A stretch of DNA of 64,000 bases from Streptomyces xanthochromogenes (GTDB lineage: Bacteria > Actinomycetota > Actinomycetes > Streptomycetales > Streptomycetaceae), in assembly GCF_014650455.1 (NCBI RefSeq), contig NZ_BMUZ01000004.1, positions 310,001 through 374,000 of the forward strand. The letters are read 5' to 3'. Shown piece after piece: positions 41,856 through 49,252 of this stretch (positions within the stretch are counted from its first letter, which is position 1; the number at the start of each line of letters is the position of its first letter). The translations under genes were made by a program, and so were the position numbers. Under the pieces are notes generated by a model. The model saw only the letters and a list, made by a program, of their open reading frames with translations, did not search any database and was not told the DNA's origin.

Positions 41856-43400
41856 CTAGTTGACCGCGGGGCCGGCGTCGTTCAGGTAGCCCCATGCCGA
41901 CCAGGTCGAGAACCCGGTCTGCCACCGGTGGTAGACACCGGCGTGGCTGGTGCCGAACAGCTCGATGCGGCCGTCGGCGTTGTTGGCCGCGCCGATCTCG
42001 GTCCCGCCCGTCCCGAAGTTCTCCCACGCCGAATACGGCGCGTTCGGGCCGGTCTGCCAGGCGTGGCTCGCGGTGTCGGCGTTGATGGCGAACACCTCGA
42101 CCCGGCCGTCGACCGAACGGGACGTCGTCAGCTCGGCGTTGGAGATCCCTCCGGTGCCCGCCCACTCCGACCAGGCGGTCGGGCTGGTCTGCCACCGGTG
42201 GAACACGCCCTTGGCATTGGAGGCGAAGACCTCCAGCCGGCCGTCGGTGTTGTGGTTGACGGCCAAGTCGTGACCGCCGCCGCCGAAGTCCTCCCACGCC
42301 GACCAGTTGCCGTTCACCGCGGTCTGCCACAGGTGCCCGAACGTACTGTCCGAGAGCGCGAACACCTCTAGGCGCCCGTCGGGCGCGTTCTCCATCGCGA
42401 GGCGTGAATTCGCCGGTCCGCCGGCCACGCCTTCCCAGGCTCCCCAGCCGCCGCTGGGCGCCGACTGCCAGCGGTGGAACACCCCGTTCGCGTTCGAGGC
42501 GAACACCTCGATGCGACCGTCGGCGTTGCTGCCCGCCGCCAGTCGGTAGCCGCCCGTACCGAAGTTCGCCCAGCCCGACCAGCCCGCGCTCGGGCCCGTC
42601 TGCCACATGTGGTCGAGGGTGCTGTCCGAGAGCGCGAACAACTCCAGCCGTCCGTCCGCGTTCGGGGCCAGCGCCAGCTGTGCGTTGTGCGGTCCGCCCT
42701 CCAACCGCCAGGTGGACCAGTCGCCGTTCACCGCCGTCTGCCACGCGTGGTACACCCCGTCGGCGCCGGCCGCGAAGCTCTCCAACCGGCCGTCCGAGGA
42801 ACGCCCCGACACCACGCGGCCCGACGCGTACGGATGCGGCCGCGTCGCCGACTCGTCGATGATGTTGAGGTATCTCAGCGCCTTGTAGTCGCCGTTGGGG
42901 TGGCCGTCGAGCGTGGCGTTGTTGATGTTGGCGTAGAGGTGCCCGGGCGGCGCGACACCGCTGCTGCCGCCGCCGAAGCTGTAGTAGGAGAACCCGCCGT
43001 GGTCGTCCGTCCACTCGTGGAAGATCAGGACGTGGTCGTAGAACGAGTTGAGCACGTCGCCCGCGCGCAGTTCGTCCCGGCCGATCTCACGGGAGAACCC
43101 GGGCAGCCCCTGGGTGCTCGGGTTGGCGTCGAGGTGCCACGCCATGGAGACGTAACCCGAGCAGTCCGTACGGTAGTTGTAGTCGCCGCCGGGCCCCGGA
43201 TAGGACCCGCCCTGGTTGTACGAGGGCGCCTGGTCCACCCAGTACTGGGCCCGCCAGATCACCTCGCTGCGGGTGATCGGGCCCCCTCGGTCGGACGAGT
43301 CGGCCGCTTTCGCGGCGGCGGGCGTGGTCACGCTCAGCGCGACCACGCCCGCCATGAGCAGCAGAAGCAGTCTGCCGAGCCATGATCTGAAAGGCGTCAT
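41856..43400 (-). CDS. secreted NlpC/P60-like hydrolase with PLL-type lectin propeller
   Basis: 514 residues. A signal peptide (LGRLLLLLMAGVVALSVTTP, cleavage near AAAKAA) leads into a ~150-residue NlpC/P60-like domain with the catalytic dyad C80 (YRTDCSGYVSMAWHL) and H123 (FYDHVLIFHEW), so it may cut peptidoglycan peptides or act as an amidase. Residues ~195-514 are about seven repeats of the form NADGRIEVFASNANGVFHRW, then QSAPSGGWGAWEG, the same PLL-like sugar-binding propeller as the protein encoded next door. GGGAGGG lies before the ATG at 43400. The lectin part probably anchors the enzyme to a sugar surface. Confidence 0.82.
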   Translation of the reverse strand: MTPFRSWLGRLLLLLMAGVVALSVTTPAAAKAADSSDRGGPITRSEVIWRAQYWVDQAPSYNQGGSYPGPGGDYNYRTDCSGYVSMAWHLDANPSTQGLPGFSREIGRDELRAGDVLNSFYDHVLIFHEWTDDHGGFSYYSFGGGSSGVAPPGHLYANINNATLDGHPNGDYKALRYLNIIDESATRPHPYASGRVVSGRSSDGRLESFAAGADGVYHAWQTAVNGDWSTWRLEGGPHNAQLALAPNADGRLELFALSDSTLDHMWQTGPSAGWSGWANFGTGGYRLAAGSNADGRIEVFASNANGVFHRWQSAPSGGWGAWEGVAGGPANSRLAMENAPDGRLEVFALSDSTFGHLWQTAVNGNWSAWEDFGGGGHDLAVNHNTDGRLEVFASNAKGVFHRWQTSPTAWSEWAGTGGISNAELTTSRSVDGRVEVFAINADTASHAWQTGPNAPYSAWENFGTGGTEIGAANNADGRIELFGTSHAGVYHRWQTGFSTWSAWGYLNDAGPAVN

Positions 43401-43500
43401 CGGAACCCTCCCCGTTCGTCGGCGACCGACGCTAGGGAGGACCGATGAAATACGGATGGAACCGGTGTCCAGGTGCCGTTCGATGGGCCCCGCCCGAACC

Positions 43501-43515
43501 CGGGGGACGCCCCCG
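43501..43515 (-). terminator. hairpin after the DUF4235 gene
   Basis: CGGGGG-ACG-CCCCCG, six-base arms, six bp beyond the stop of the last gene in the minus-strand trio. Confidence 0.55.
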
Positions 43516-43521
43516 AGCCCA

Positions 43522-43788
43522 TCAGCCAGGCCAGGTGCCCGTCACTCGACGCGTCGCGGTGGCGCCCGCGCGGTCCACGGCGGCCCTGACGCCCGCGAGG
43601 ATCGCGCCCTGCAGGGCCGCGGCGAGCAGGACCGCCTGCCAGCTCCGGTCCTCATCGGTGGCGCCGGGGGTTTCCTCCTCGTCGTCGATCAGCCGCCATG
43701 CCCGTCGGAAGAGGCGCTCGGCGAGTATGCCGCTGAGGATGCCGAGCGTGAGGCCCACCGGTTTGTAGGCGATCTTCACCGCGTTCAT
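43522..43788 (-). CDS. DUF4235 small membrane protein
   Basis: 88 residues with two hydrophobic segments (VGLTLGILSGILAERLFRRAW and WQAVLLAAALQGAILAGVRAA) and a charged middle rich in Asp/Glu. Matches the DUF4235 family. GGAGGCGGGC precedes the ATG. It is the third gene in a set with a DUF3618 and a holin-like protein, which occur together in many Streptomyces as envelope-stress genes. Likely under the sigma-B-type promoter at 44638-44662. Confidence 0.82.
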   Translation of the reverse strand: MNAVKIAYKPVGLTLGILSGILAERLFRRAWRLIDDEEETPGATDEDRSWQAVLLAAALQGAILAGVRAAVDRAGATATRRVTGTWPG

Positions 43789-43807
43789 GCCCGCCTCCGA
43801 TCCGCGT

Positions 43808-44185
43808 TCATGAGCGCCTCCGATCACGGCGGCGCAGCAGCAGCCAGCCGGCGACCGCCGCCCCCGCCGCGGCGAACAGCAGTGTGGAGTGCTCCCGGGC
43901 GGACCGGGCACCCCGCCCGGCCATGTCGCGTACCGGTGCGGGTGGTGCGGGCAGCTTCTCCTGCACCACGTGTGCGGCGGCCCTGACGTCGTCGGACAGG
44001 TCGGACACCCGGGTGCCCACCTGTTCCTTGAGCTCGGCCGCCCGGTCGGCTGCGCGTGCCTTGACATCGGCCTTGGCGGCCAACGCCTCGACGGTGCGGC
44101 CGAGTTCATGGCGGGCCTGCTCCACCTCGTGGCCGAGCTGTTCGCGGTCGGAGGCGTTGGGGCCCGATGGGGGTGACTGGGTCAT
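43808..44185 (-). CDS. DUF3618 protein
   Basis: 125 residues. An N-terminal helical region (EQLGHEVEQARHELGRTVEA, then LAAKADVKARAADRAAELKE) is typical of DUF3618, and a single membrane helix follows near the end (TLLFAAAGAAVAGWLLL) before RRRDRRRS. The ATG at 44185 overlaps the stop of the holin-like gene (ATGA). The 19-bp gap to the DUF4235 gene supports one operon. Confidence 0.85.
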   Translation of the reverse strand: MTQSPPSGPNASDREQLGHEVEQARHELGRTVEALAAKADVKARAADRAAELKEQVGTRVSDLSDDVRAAAHVVQEKLPAPPAPVRDMAGRGARSAREHSTLLFAAAGAAVAGWLLLRRRDRRRS

Positions 44186-44601
44186 CGCCGTGCACTCTCC
44201 TTGATCTCCGCCACGTCCGACTTGACGCTCTCGACGGTCTGCCGGGGCGCGGGCGGCCCGCCCCGGGTGACCTCCTTCTTGCCGCTCAGTGCCAGGGCCG
44301 CGGTGATCAGCCCCAGTACGGCGGTCACGATCAGCGCCGCGCTCCACGCGGGCAGCGGAACGGCGAGGGCGCAGATGGCCGTGATGACCAGCGCCTGGAG
44401 GGTCAGGAATCCGGTCAGGCCCGCCCCTCCGAACAGGCCGCCGCCCTTGCCGTACCGTTTGCCCTTCTCCTTCAACTCTGCCTGGGCCAGGCGCATTTCG
44501 GCCCGTACCAGCTCGGTGAGCTGATGCGAGGCGCGCTGGACCAGTTCCTGCACCGGCTCGGACGAGCCGTCCGCGCCGTGCCGGGACGGTGGGGTGGTCA
44601 T
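44182..44601 (-). CDS. phage-holin-like (DUF1469/holin superfamily VI-type) membrane protein
   Basis: 139 residues: a helical N-terminus (LVQRASHQLTELVRAEMRLA), a Gly-rich loop (YGKGGGLFGGAGLTG) and two membrane helices (LTLQALVITAICALAVPLPA and ALIVTAVLGLITAALAL), then a charged tail. This is the actinobacterial putative-holin family rather than a true phage lysis protein. AGGAGG lies upstream of the ATG at 44601. First gene of the trio; a GGAT-N15-GGGTAC promoter lies just upstream. Confidence 0.83.
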   Translation of the reverse strand: MTTPPSRHGADGSSEPVQELVQRASHQLTELVRAEMRLAQAELKEKGKRYGKGGGLFGGAGLTGFLTLQALVITAICALAVPLPAWSAALIVTAVLGLITAALALSGKKEVTRGGPPAPRQTVESVKSDVAEIKESARR

Positions 44602-44637
44602 GGGGTATCGCCTCCTGATTCCTCGGCCCTGCGACGC

Positions 44638-44662
44638 GTACCCGGCTGCGCGCAGGCCATCC
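44638..44662 (-). promoter_or_regulatory. sigma-B-type promoter of the holin/DUF3618/DUF4235 operon
   Basis: On the minus strand GGAT, 15-bp spacer, GGGTAC, fitting GNNT-N14-16-GGGTAY; about 37 bp upstream of the start codon. Confidence 0.6.
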
Positions 44663-44709
44663 CGGACGACGTGCAACAAGCCGCGCCGGGACCGCACCCC
44701 GCGGCCGAC

Positions 44710-44734
44710 GTGTACACATCCATCACTCGGGTAC
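44710..44734 (+). promoter_or_regulatory. sigma-B-type promoter of the SRPBCC gene
   Basis: GTGT, 15-bp spacer, GGGTAC, 43 bp upstream of the ATG. Together with 44638-44662 it makes a back-to-back pair in the 176-bp divergent interval. Confidence 0.65.
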
Positions 44735-44777
44735 GCGGCCGGAACCACAGACGAACACGTCGAAAGGAGCCGCATCC

Positions 44778-45236
44778 ATGTCGAAGGTCGCAAAGGTCGA
44801 GGAGTCCGTCGAGGTCGCCGTCCCGGTCGGCGTCGCGTACAACCAGTGGACCCAGTTCGAGGAGTTTCCCCTGTTCATGCAGGGCGTGGAGCGCATCGAG
44901 CAACGCACGCCGACGCTCACCCACTGGGTCACGAAGGTCGACGGTGTGTCACGGGAGTTCGACGCGAAGGTCGTCGAGCAGATTCCGGACGAGCGGGTCG
45001 CCTGGACCACGGTCGACGGCGAGGTCCACCAGGCCGGTGTGGTGACCTTCCACCGCCTGGACGACCGGAACACCAAGGTGATGCTGCAACTGGAGCACGA
45101 ACCTCAGGGCGCGGTCGAGCACGCCGCCGACAAGCTCGGTCTGGTCAAGCGCCAGATCACGCAGGACCTGAAGCGGTTCAAGACGTACATCGAGAGCCGT
45201 GGTGTGGAGACCGGCGGCTGGCGCGGCCGGGTGTGA
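44778..45236 (+). CDS. SRPBCC (polyketide cyclase/dehydrase-like) protein
   Basis: 152 residues with the START-like SRPBCC fold: SVEVAVPVGVAYNQWTQFEEFPLFM at the start and a long C-terminal helix (KLGLVKRQITQDLKRFKTYI). Proteins of this group are often stress-linked membrane-proximal proteins rather than polyketide enzymes. AAAGGAG precedes the ATG. Its promoter matches the sigma-B type and it is divergent from three membrane-stress genes, supporting an osmotic or envelope stress role. Confidence 0.85.
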   Translation: MSKVAKVEESVEVAVPVGVAYNQWTQFEEFPLFMQGVERIEQRTPTLTHWVTKVDGVSREFDAKVVEQIPDERVAWTTVDGEVHQAGVVTFHRLDDRNTKVMLQLEHEPQGAVEHAADKLGLVKRQITQDLKRFKTYIESRGVETGGWRGRV

Positions 45237-45260
45237 CGGTCAGGTGCGAGGCGGTGTGTG

Positions 45261-45292
45261 GTGGGGGCGGCGGGCATTCCCGTCGCCCCCAC
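45261..45292. terminator. bidirectional terminator between SRPBCC and ANTAR genes
   Basis: GTGGGGGCGGCGGG (45261-45274), loop CATT, CCCGTCGCCCCCAC (45279-45292): 14-bp arms with one mismatch between convergent genes. Confidence 0.75.
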
Positions 45293-45330
45293 CGCGGCGC
45301 GTCGGGGGTCGGCGTACCGGGACCGACGCG

Positions 45331-46191
45331 CTACGAGCCGCCGCCCAGACTCCGGCGCCCCAGCACATGGAGGTGCTCCAACGCCTCGCGCAGCACGCCG
45401 CGTTCCTGCCAACCGAGCCACCGGCCCACATCGTGGCCGACGGTGTCCAGCGCCTTGACCTGGGCGGGGTGCAGATCGGCGGTGGGGCGGGCGAGGTGGG
45501 CGGACACCACCCCGACGCAGCTGCCGTCCTCGTCCACGAGCGGGATGCTGTGACAGGCGCGGCTGCCGGCCAGCAGGATGGCCCGGCGGTCCGGCTCGCT
45601 GAAGGCCGGGTCTGTGGCCACGTCGTGGACCGTGGTGAGTACGGTTTCCTCGGCCGCTCGGGCGCACGAGGTGGTGCCGGCCGAAACCACGGCGAAGTGC
45701 TCGACGAACCGCGCGTTCAGGCCGGTGTGCTGCACGATGCGCAGCCCTTCGGCGGCCGGGTCGGCGATCTGTACGTTGCCCATGCCCGCGCCGACGACGG
45801 CCAGCGTCTGGGAGAGCACCCCACTCAGCACGGTGGCGCGGTCGGCGTTGTCGGTGGCGGCGAGGCCGATGGATTCGAGCGACGGGGGCGGCTGGGTCGA
45901 GGGGCCGGAAAACCAGGTGGTTCCACGGCCCTCGGGTCTTGGGCTCCGGGTGACGGCCTCGGCGAGCACGCGGAGTTTCACGTTGTGGTGTTGCGAGGCG
46001 ATCCGCAACAGCGCGAAGGCGGCCTCCGCGTCCGGCAGCCGGTAGCGCTCCTCCAGGATTCCCTGGGCGTGCGAGATCAGCGGCCGGGTGCGGACCTGCG
46101 CCCGCAGATGGTGGGCTTCCTCGCGCAGCCGCGCGAGTTCCTCCCGTAGGACGGCCACATCCCGGGCGTCGGGAGCGGGGTTGTCCGTCAT
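45331..46191 (-). CDS. ANTAR-GAF regulator
   Basis: 286 residues. Unusually, the ANTAR-type helical RNA-binding region comes first (about 10-80: REELARLREEAHHLRAQVRT, RPLISHAQGILEERYRLPDAEAAFALL), followed by a GAF sensor domain (about 115-270; TVLSGVLSQTLAVVGAGMGNVQ, RAILLAGSRACHSIPLVDED). ANTAR proteins act as antiterminators by binding paired RNA hairpins. GGAAGG precedes the ATG at 46191. It converges with the SRPBCC gene and follows the DUF5133 gene on the same strand; both lie next to stress genes. Confidence 0.83.
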   Translation of the reverse strand: MTDNPAPDARDVAVLREELARLREEAHHLRAQVRTRPLISHAQGILEERYRLPDAEAAFALLRIASQHHNVKLRVLAEAVTRSPRPEGRGTTWFSGPSTQPPPSLESIGLAATDNADRATVLSGVLSQTLAVVGAGMGNVQIADPAAEGLRIVQHTGLNARFVEHFAVVSAGTTSCARAAEETVLTTVHDVATDPAFSEPDRRAILLAGSRACHSIPLVDEDGSCVGVVSAHLARPTADLHPAQVKALDTVGHDVGRWLGWQERGVLREALEHLHVLGRRSLGGGS

Positions 46192-46301
46192 GCAGGGTCC
46201 TTCCGAATGATCGCCGGCGCGGACCGGCTGTGCCCCAACTGTCGTATCGAAGCCCGCGTCCTGCACACCGCACGTGTCCCTCCGGCGGGAAAGCACGGCT
46301 C

Positions 46302-46538
46302 TCAGACGCTGACGGCGCCCGTCACGGAATCGTCGAAGGCGCGCGCGCCGGACAGCCGGTGCCGGGCGGCGGTCACGGCGGAGTCGATGTCACGGGTGCC
46401 CGTGGACACACACAGGGTGTACGCCACGTCGTCCAGGCGCCGACGGTTCGCAGCTCGTGCCTCGCTCGCGTGCGGGGAGCTGAGCGCGGTGTATTCGTCG
46501 AGGAGCGCTCGGAGCACTGCGGGGTGGGCCATCAGCAT
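46302..46538 (-). CDS. DUF5133 small protein
   Basis: 78 residues: MLMAHPAVLRALLDEYTALS, then AANRRRLDDVAYTLCVSTGT and a short helical end. Matches the Streptomyces-specific DUF5133 family, often next to ANTAR/GAF regulators as here. GAAGGG lies about nine bases before the ATG at 46538. No known function. Its 110-bp gap to the ANTAR gene on the same strand allows cotranscription. Confidence 0.72.
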   Translation of the reverse strand: MLMAHPAVLRALLDEYTALSSPHASEARAANRRRLDDVAYTLCVSTGTRDIDSAVTAARHRLSGARAFDDSVTGAVSV

Positions 46539-46833
46539 CGGGAGGGACCCTTCGGTCGGCGCGGTCCGGACACGTTTTCTGCTGCCCCCGGTCACGATTC
46601 CTACACTCCTGGCCGGTGGCGCGCGGGCCCGTGCGCTCCCATAGGGAAACCCCTCTCCCCCGCCGCAGTGCCTGGCCGCCGGCTCCGCCGCCCCGGACAC
46701 TCGTGCGTCGGCGCGGTTCCTGCCACGAGCGGCGTCGACAGCACCCCCGTACCTGTCCGCTGCTTCCCCCATCGCCTTGCGCGACCACGGCGGACAACAC
46801 CCCCTGCCCGAAGCGAAAGGAACCCCCACTCCT

Positions 46834-49002
46834 ATGGAGATACCAAGAGCCGCGAGACTCCTGACGGTCGCGTTGGCCTGTGTGTCCGCCTCCGCCATCG
46901 CCCTGCCCGCCGCCACGGCCGCGCCCACGCCGAACCCGTCGCCGACCGCCGGTCCCGGCGCCTTCTCGGCGGCCCCGTACACCGCCGATCCGACGCCCGC
47001 CGTGCGCGGCCGTGTCGTGGACGCCGCCCAGAAGGCGCTGGCCTCCCACGCCGGCGCCGCCCACAAGGCCGACGGTGACGCCTTCTCGGTCCGCAACCTG
47101 GTGGTCGACCGGGACGGCTCCGCCGCCGTCCGCTTCGACCGCACGTACAAGGGCCTTCCCACGTACGGCGGCGACGTCGTCGTGCACCTGAAGAACGACG
47201 GCACCTACCAGTCGCTCGCCACCGGTTCGGCGACCTCGGGGGCGGTCTCCACCGAGCCCCAACTGGCCGCCGCCGACGCCGTGAAGGCGTCGAAGGGCGC
47301 CTTCAAGGGGCACATCGGCTCGGTCTCCGCCTCGCACCTCGCGGTGCAGATGGCGGGCACCGGCGCCACCCTGGTCTGGGAGACCGTCGTCGTCGGCACC
47401 CGCCCCGACGGGACCCCCAGCCGTCTGCACGTCCTGGTGGACGCCCGTACCGGCAAGGTCGTGCGGACCAATGACGAGGTGAGCACGTTCGCGGCCGAGG
47501 GGGCCGCGAACGCAGGCGCCTCGAAGGTCGGTGCGGTGGCGCAGGCCGCCGCACCGACGGTCGCCGGGACGGGGCAGTCGATCTACAGCGGCAGGGTCTC
47601 CCTCGACGTCACCCAGAGCGGCAGCGGGTACTCGATGACGGACCCCTCGCACGGCAACGGCTACACCACGAACCTCAACCACGCGACGAGCGGCACCGGT
47701 TCGGTCTTCACCAGCTCGACCGGCACCTTCGGTAACGGCTCCACCAGCGACCCCGCCTCCGCCGGCGCGGACGCCCACTACGGCGCGGCGGAGACGTTCG
47801 ACTACTACAAGAACGTCCAGGGCCGCAACGGCATCTTCGGCGACGGCCGGGGCGTGCCGTCGCGGACGCACTACGGCAACGCGTATGTGAACGCGTTCTG
47901 GGACGGCACGCAGATGACCTACGGCGACGGCCAGTCCAACGCGCGCCCGCTGGTCGAACTCGACGTCGCCGGGCACGAGATGAGCCACGGTGTGAGCGGG
48001 GCGCTCACCGGCTGGGACGAGACCGGTGAGACCGGCGGCATGAACGAGGGCACCAGCGACATCTTCGGCACGATGGTGGAGTTCTACGCCAACAACCCCG
48101 TCGACAAGCCCGACTACACCATGGGCGAGCTCATCAACATCAACGGCGACAACAAGCCGCTGCGCTACATGTACAACCCGTCCCTCGACGGCCAGTCCCC
48201 GAACTGCTGGAACAGCAGCAACGGCGGCCTGGACCCGCACTACTCGATGGGCCCGCTGAACCACTGGTTCTTCCTCGCGGCCGTCGGCAGCGGTGACCAC
48301 GGCTACGGCAACAGCCCCACCTGCAACAACTCCACGGTCACCGGCCTCGGCAACGACAAGGCCGCCAAGATCTGGTACAAGGCGCTGGCCTCCTACGCCA
48401 ACAGCAGTGAGAACTACCACCAGGCCCGCACCGACTCGCTGAAGGCCGCCGCCGATCTGTACGGCGCGCACTGCACCGAGTACAACACCATCGACGCCGC
48501 CTGGGCGGCGGTCAGCGTCACCGGGACCGACCCGGTACCCGGCAGCTGCAACAGCCAGCCGGGCGCGCCCTCGGTGACGAACCCGGGCAACCAGACCGGC
48601 ACCGTCGGAACCGCCGCGTCCGTCCAGATCCAGGCGAGCGACCCGGGTGGCGAGACGCTCACCTACAGCGCGACCGGCCTGCCTGCGGGCCTGTCGATCA
48701 ACTCCTCGACCGGTCTCGTCTCCGGTACGCCGACCACGGCCGGGACCTACAGCGTGACGGTCACGGCGAAGAACACCGACAACGCCACCGGTACAGCCTC
48801 CTTCACCTGGACCATCAGCGGCGGCGGCAACCCTCCGCAGGGCTGCGGCAGCATCCCCGCCTGGAACGCGTCCACCAGCTACGTGCCGGGCGACCAGGTG
48901 GCGTACAACGGGCACAAGTGGTCCTCGCAGTGGTACTCGACCGGCGCCGAGCCGGGGGCGCCCGGCTCCTGGGCGGTCTGGAAGGACGGTGGCGCCTGCT
49001 GA
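46834..49002 (+). CDS. secreted M4 (thermolysin-like) metalloprotease with chitin-binding domain
   Basis: 722 residues. Signal peptide about 1-30; FTP/PepSY propeptide about 55-220 acting as inhibitor and chaperone; M4 catalytic domain about 240-560 with the zinc motif H381-E-M-S-H385, the third ligand E405 in NEGTSDIFG, and the GPLNHWFFL region with a catalytic His. Then an Ig-like (He_PIG) domain about 570-665 (VTNPGNQTGTVGTAASVQIQ) and a C-terminal CBM5/12 chitin-binding domain about 675-722 (PAWNASTSYVPGDQVAYNG). It would be a secreted neutral protease that can attach to chitin, e.g. fungal or insect remains. AAAGGA lies ahead of the ATG. Confidence 0.93.
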   Translation: MEIPRAARLLTVALACVSASAIALPAATAAPTPNPSPTAGPGAFSAAPYTADPTPAVRGRVVDAAQKALASHAGAAHKADGDAFSVRNLVVDRDGSAAVRFDRTYKGLPTYGGDVVVHLKNDGTYQSLATGSATSGAVSTEPQLAAADAVKASKGAFKGHIGSVSASHLAVQMAGTGATLVWETVVVGTRPDGTPSRLHVLVDARTGKVVRTNDEVSTFAAEGAANAGASKVGAVAQAAAPTVAGTGQSIYSGRVSLDVTQSGSGYSMTDPSHGNGYTTNLNHATSGTGSVFTSSTGTFGNGSTSDPASAGADAHYGAAETFDYYKNVQGRNGIFGDGRGVPSRTHYGNAYVNAFWDGTQMTYGDGQSNARPLVELDVAGHEMSHGVSGALTGWDETGETGGMNEGTSDIFGTMVEFYANNPVDKPDYTMGELININGDNKPLRYMYNPSLDGQSPNCWNSSNGGLDPHYSMGPLNHWFFLAAVGSGDHGYGNSPTCNNSTVTGLGNDKAAKIWYKALASYANSSENYHQARTDSLKAAADLYGAHCTEYNTIDAAWAAVSVTGTDPVPGSCNSQPGAPSVTNPGNQTGTVGTAASVQIQASDPGGETLTYSATGLPAGLSINSSTGLVSGTPTTAGTYSVTVTAKNTDNATGTASFTWTISGGGNPPQGCGSIPAWNASTSYVPGDQVAYNGHKWSSQWYSTGAEPGAPGSWAVWKDGGAC

Positions 49003-49043
49003 TCCACCCGGCTGCCTCCTAGCCTCAACTCCCCCGCCCGAAC

Positions 49044-49072
49044 GGGCCGTTGGTCTCCTGGACCGGCGGCCC
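49044..49072 (+). terminator. imperfect hairpin after the M4 protease gene
   Basis: GGGCCG...CGGCCC outer arms with inner GGTC/GACC pairs, about 40 bp after the protease stop. Confidence 0.45.
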
Positions 49073-49132
49073 GGTCGGCATGCCCGCGTAGGGCCGACCG
49101 GCCTGCGGCGGGCCGACGGCCGATCCACGATT

Positions 49133-49155
49133 GGTCTTGACCTTTGGTCTTGACC
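49133..49155. promoter_or_regulatory. tandem dre-like repeat GGTCTTGACC x2
   Basis: GGTCTTGACC occurs at 49133-49142 and 49146-49155; including flanks it is a 13-bp perfect tandem repeat. It resembles the DasR-responsive element (core GGTCTAGACC), and chitinase genes in Streptomyces often carry paired copies. The second copy overlaps the -35 box of the LAL-regulator promoter. Confidence 0.55.
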
Positions 49156-49179
49156 TTTCGCCGAGGCCGGTCCTACATT
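49150..49179 (+). promoter_or_regulatory. sigma-70-type promoter of the LAL regulator gene
   Basis: TTGACC (49150-49155), 18-bp spacer, TACATT (49174-49179); about 70 bp upstream of the GTG at 49253. A good match for the major sigma factor. Confidence 0.6.
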
Positions 49180-49252
49180 CGGCGCGGCACCACGAATGGC
49201 AAGTTCATGATCGACGCCCGAGGCGTGAACGAGGCTGTGTCCGGAGGGGCTT

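Noticed and set aside
44182..44601. Holin-like gene as evidence of a prophage
   Set aside because: The family is a normal actinobacterial membrane protein set with DUF3618/DUF4235; no phage gene is nearby.
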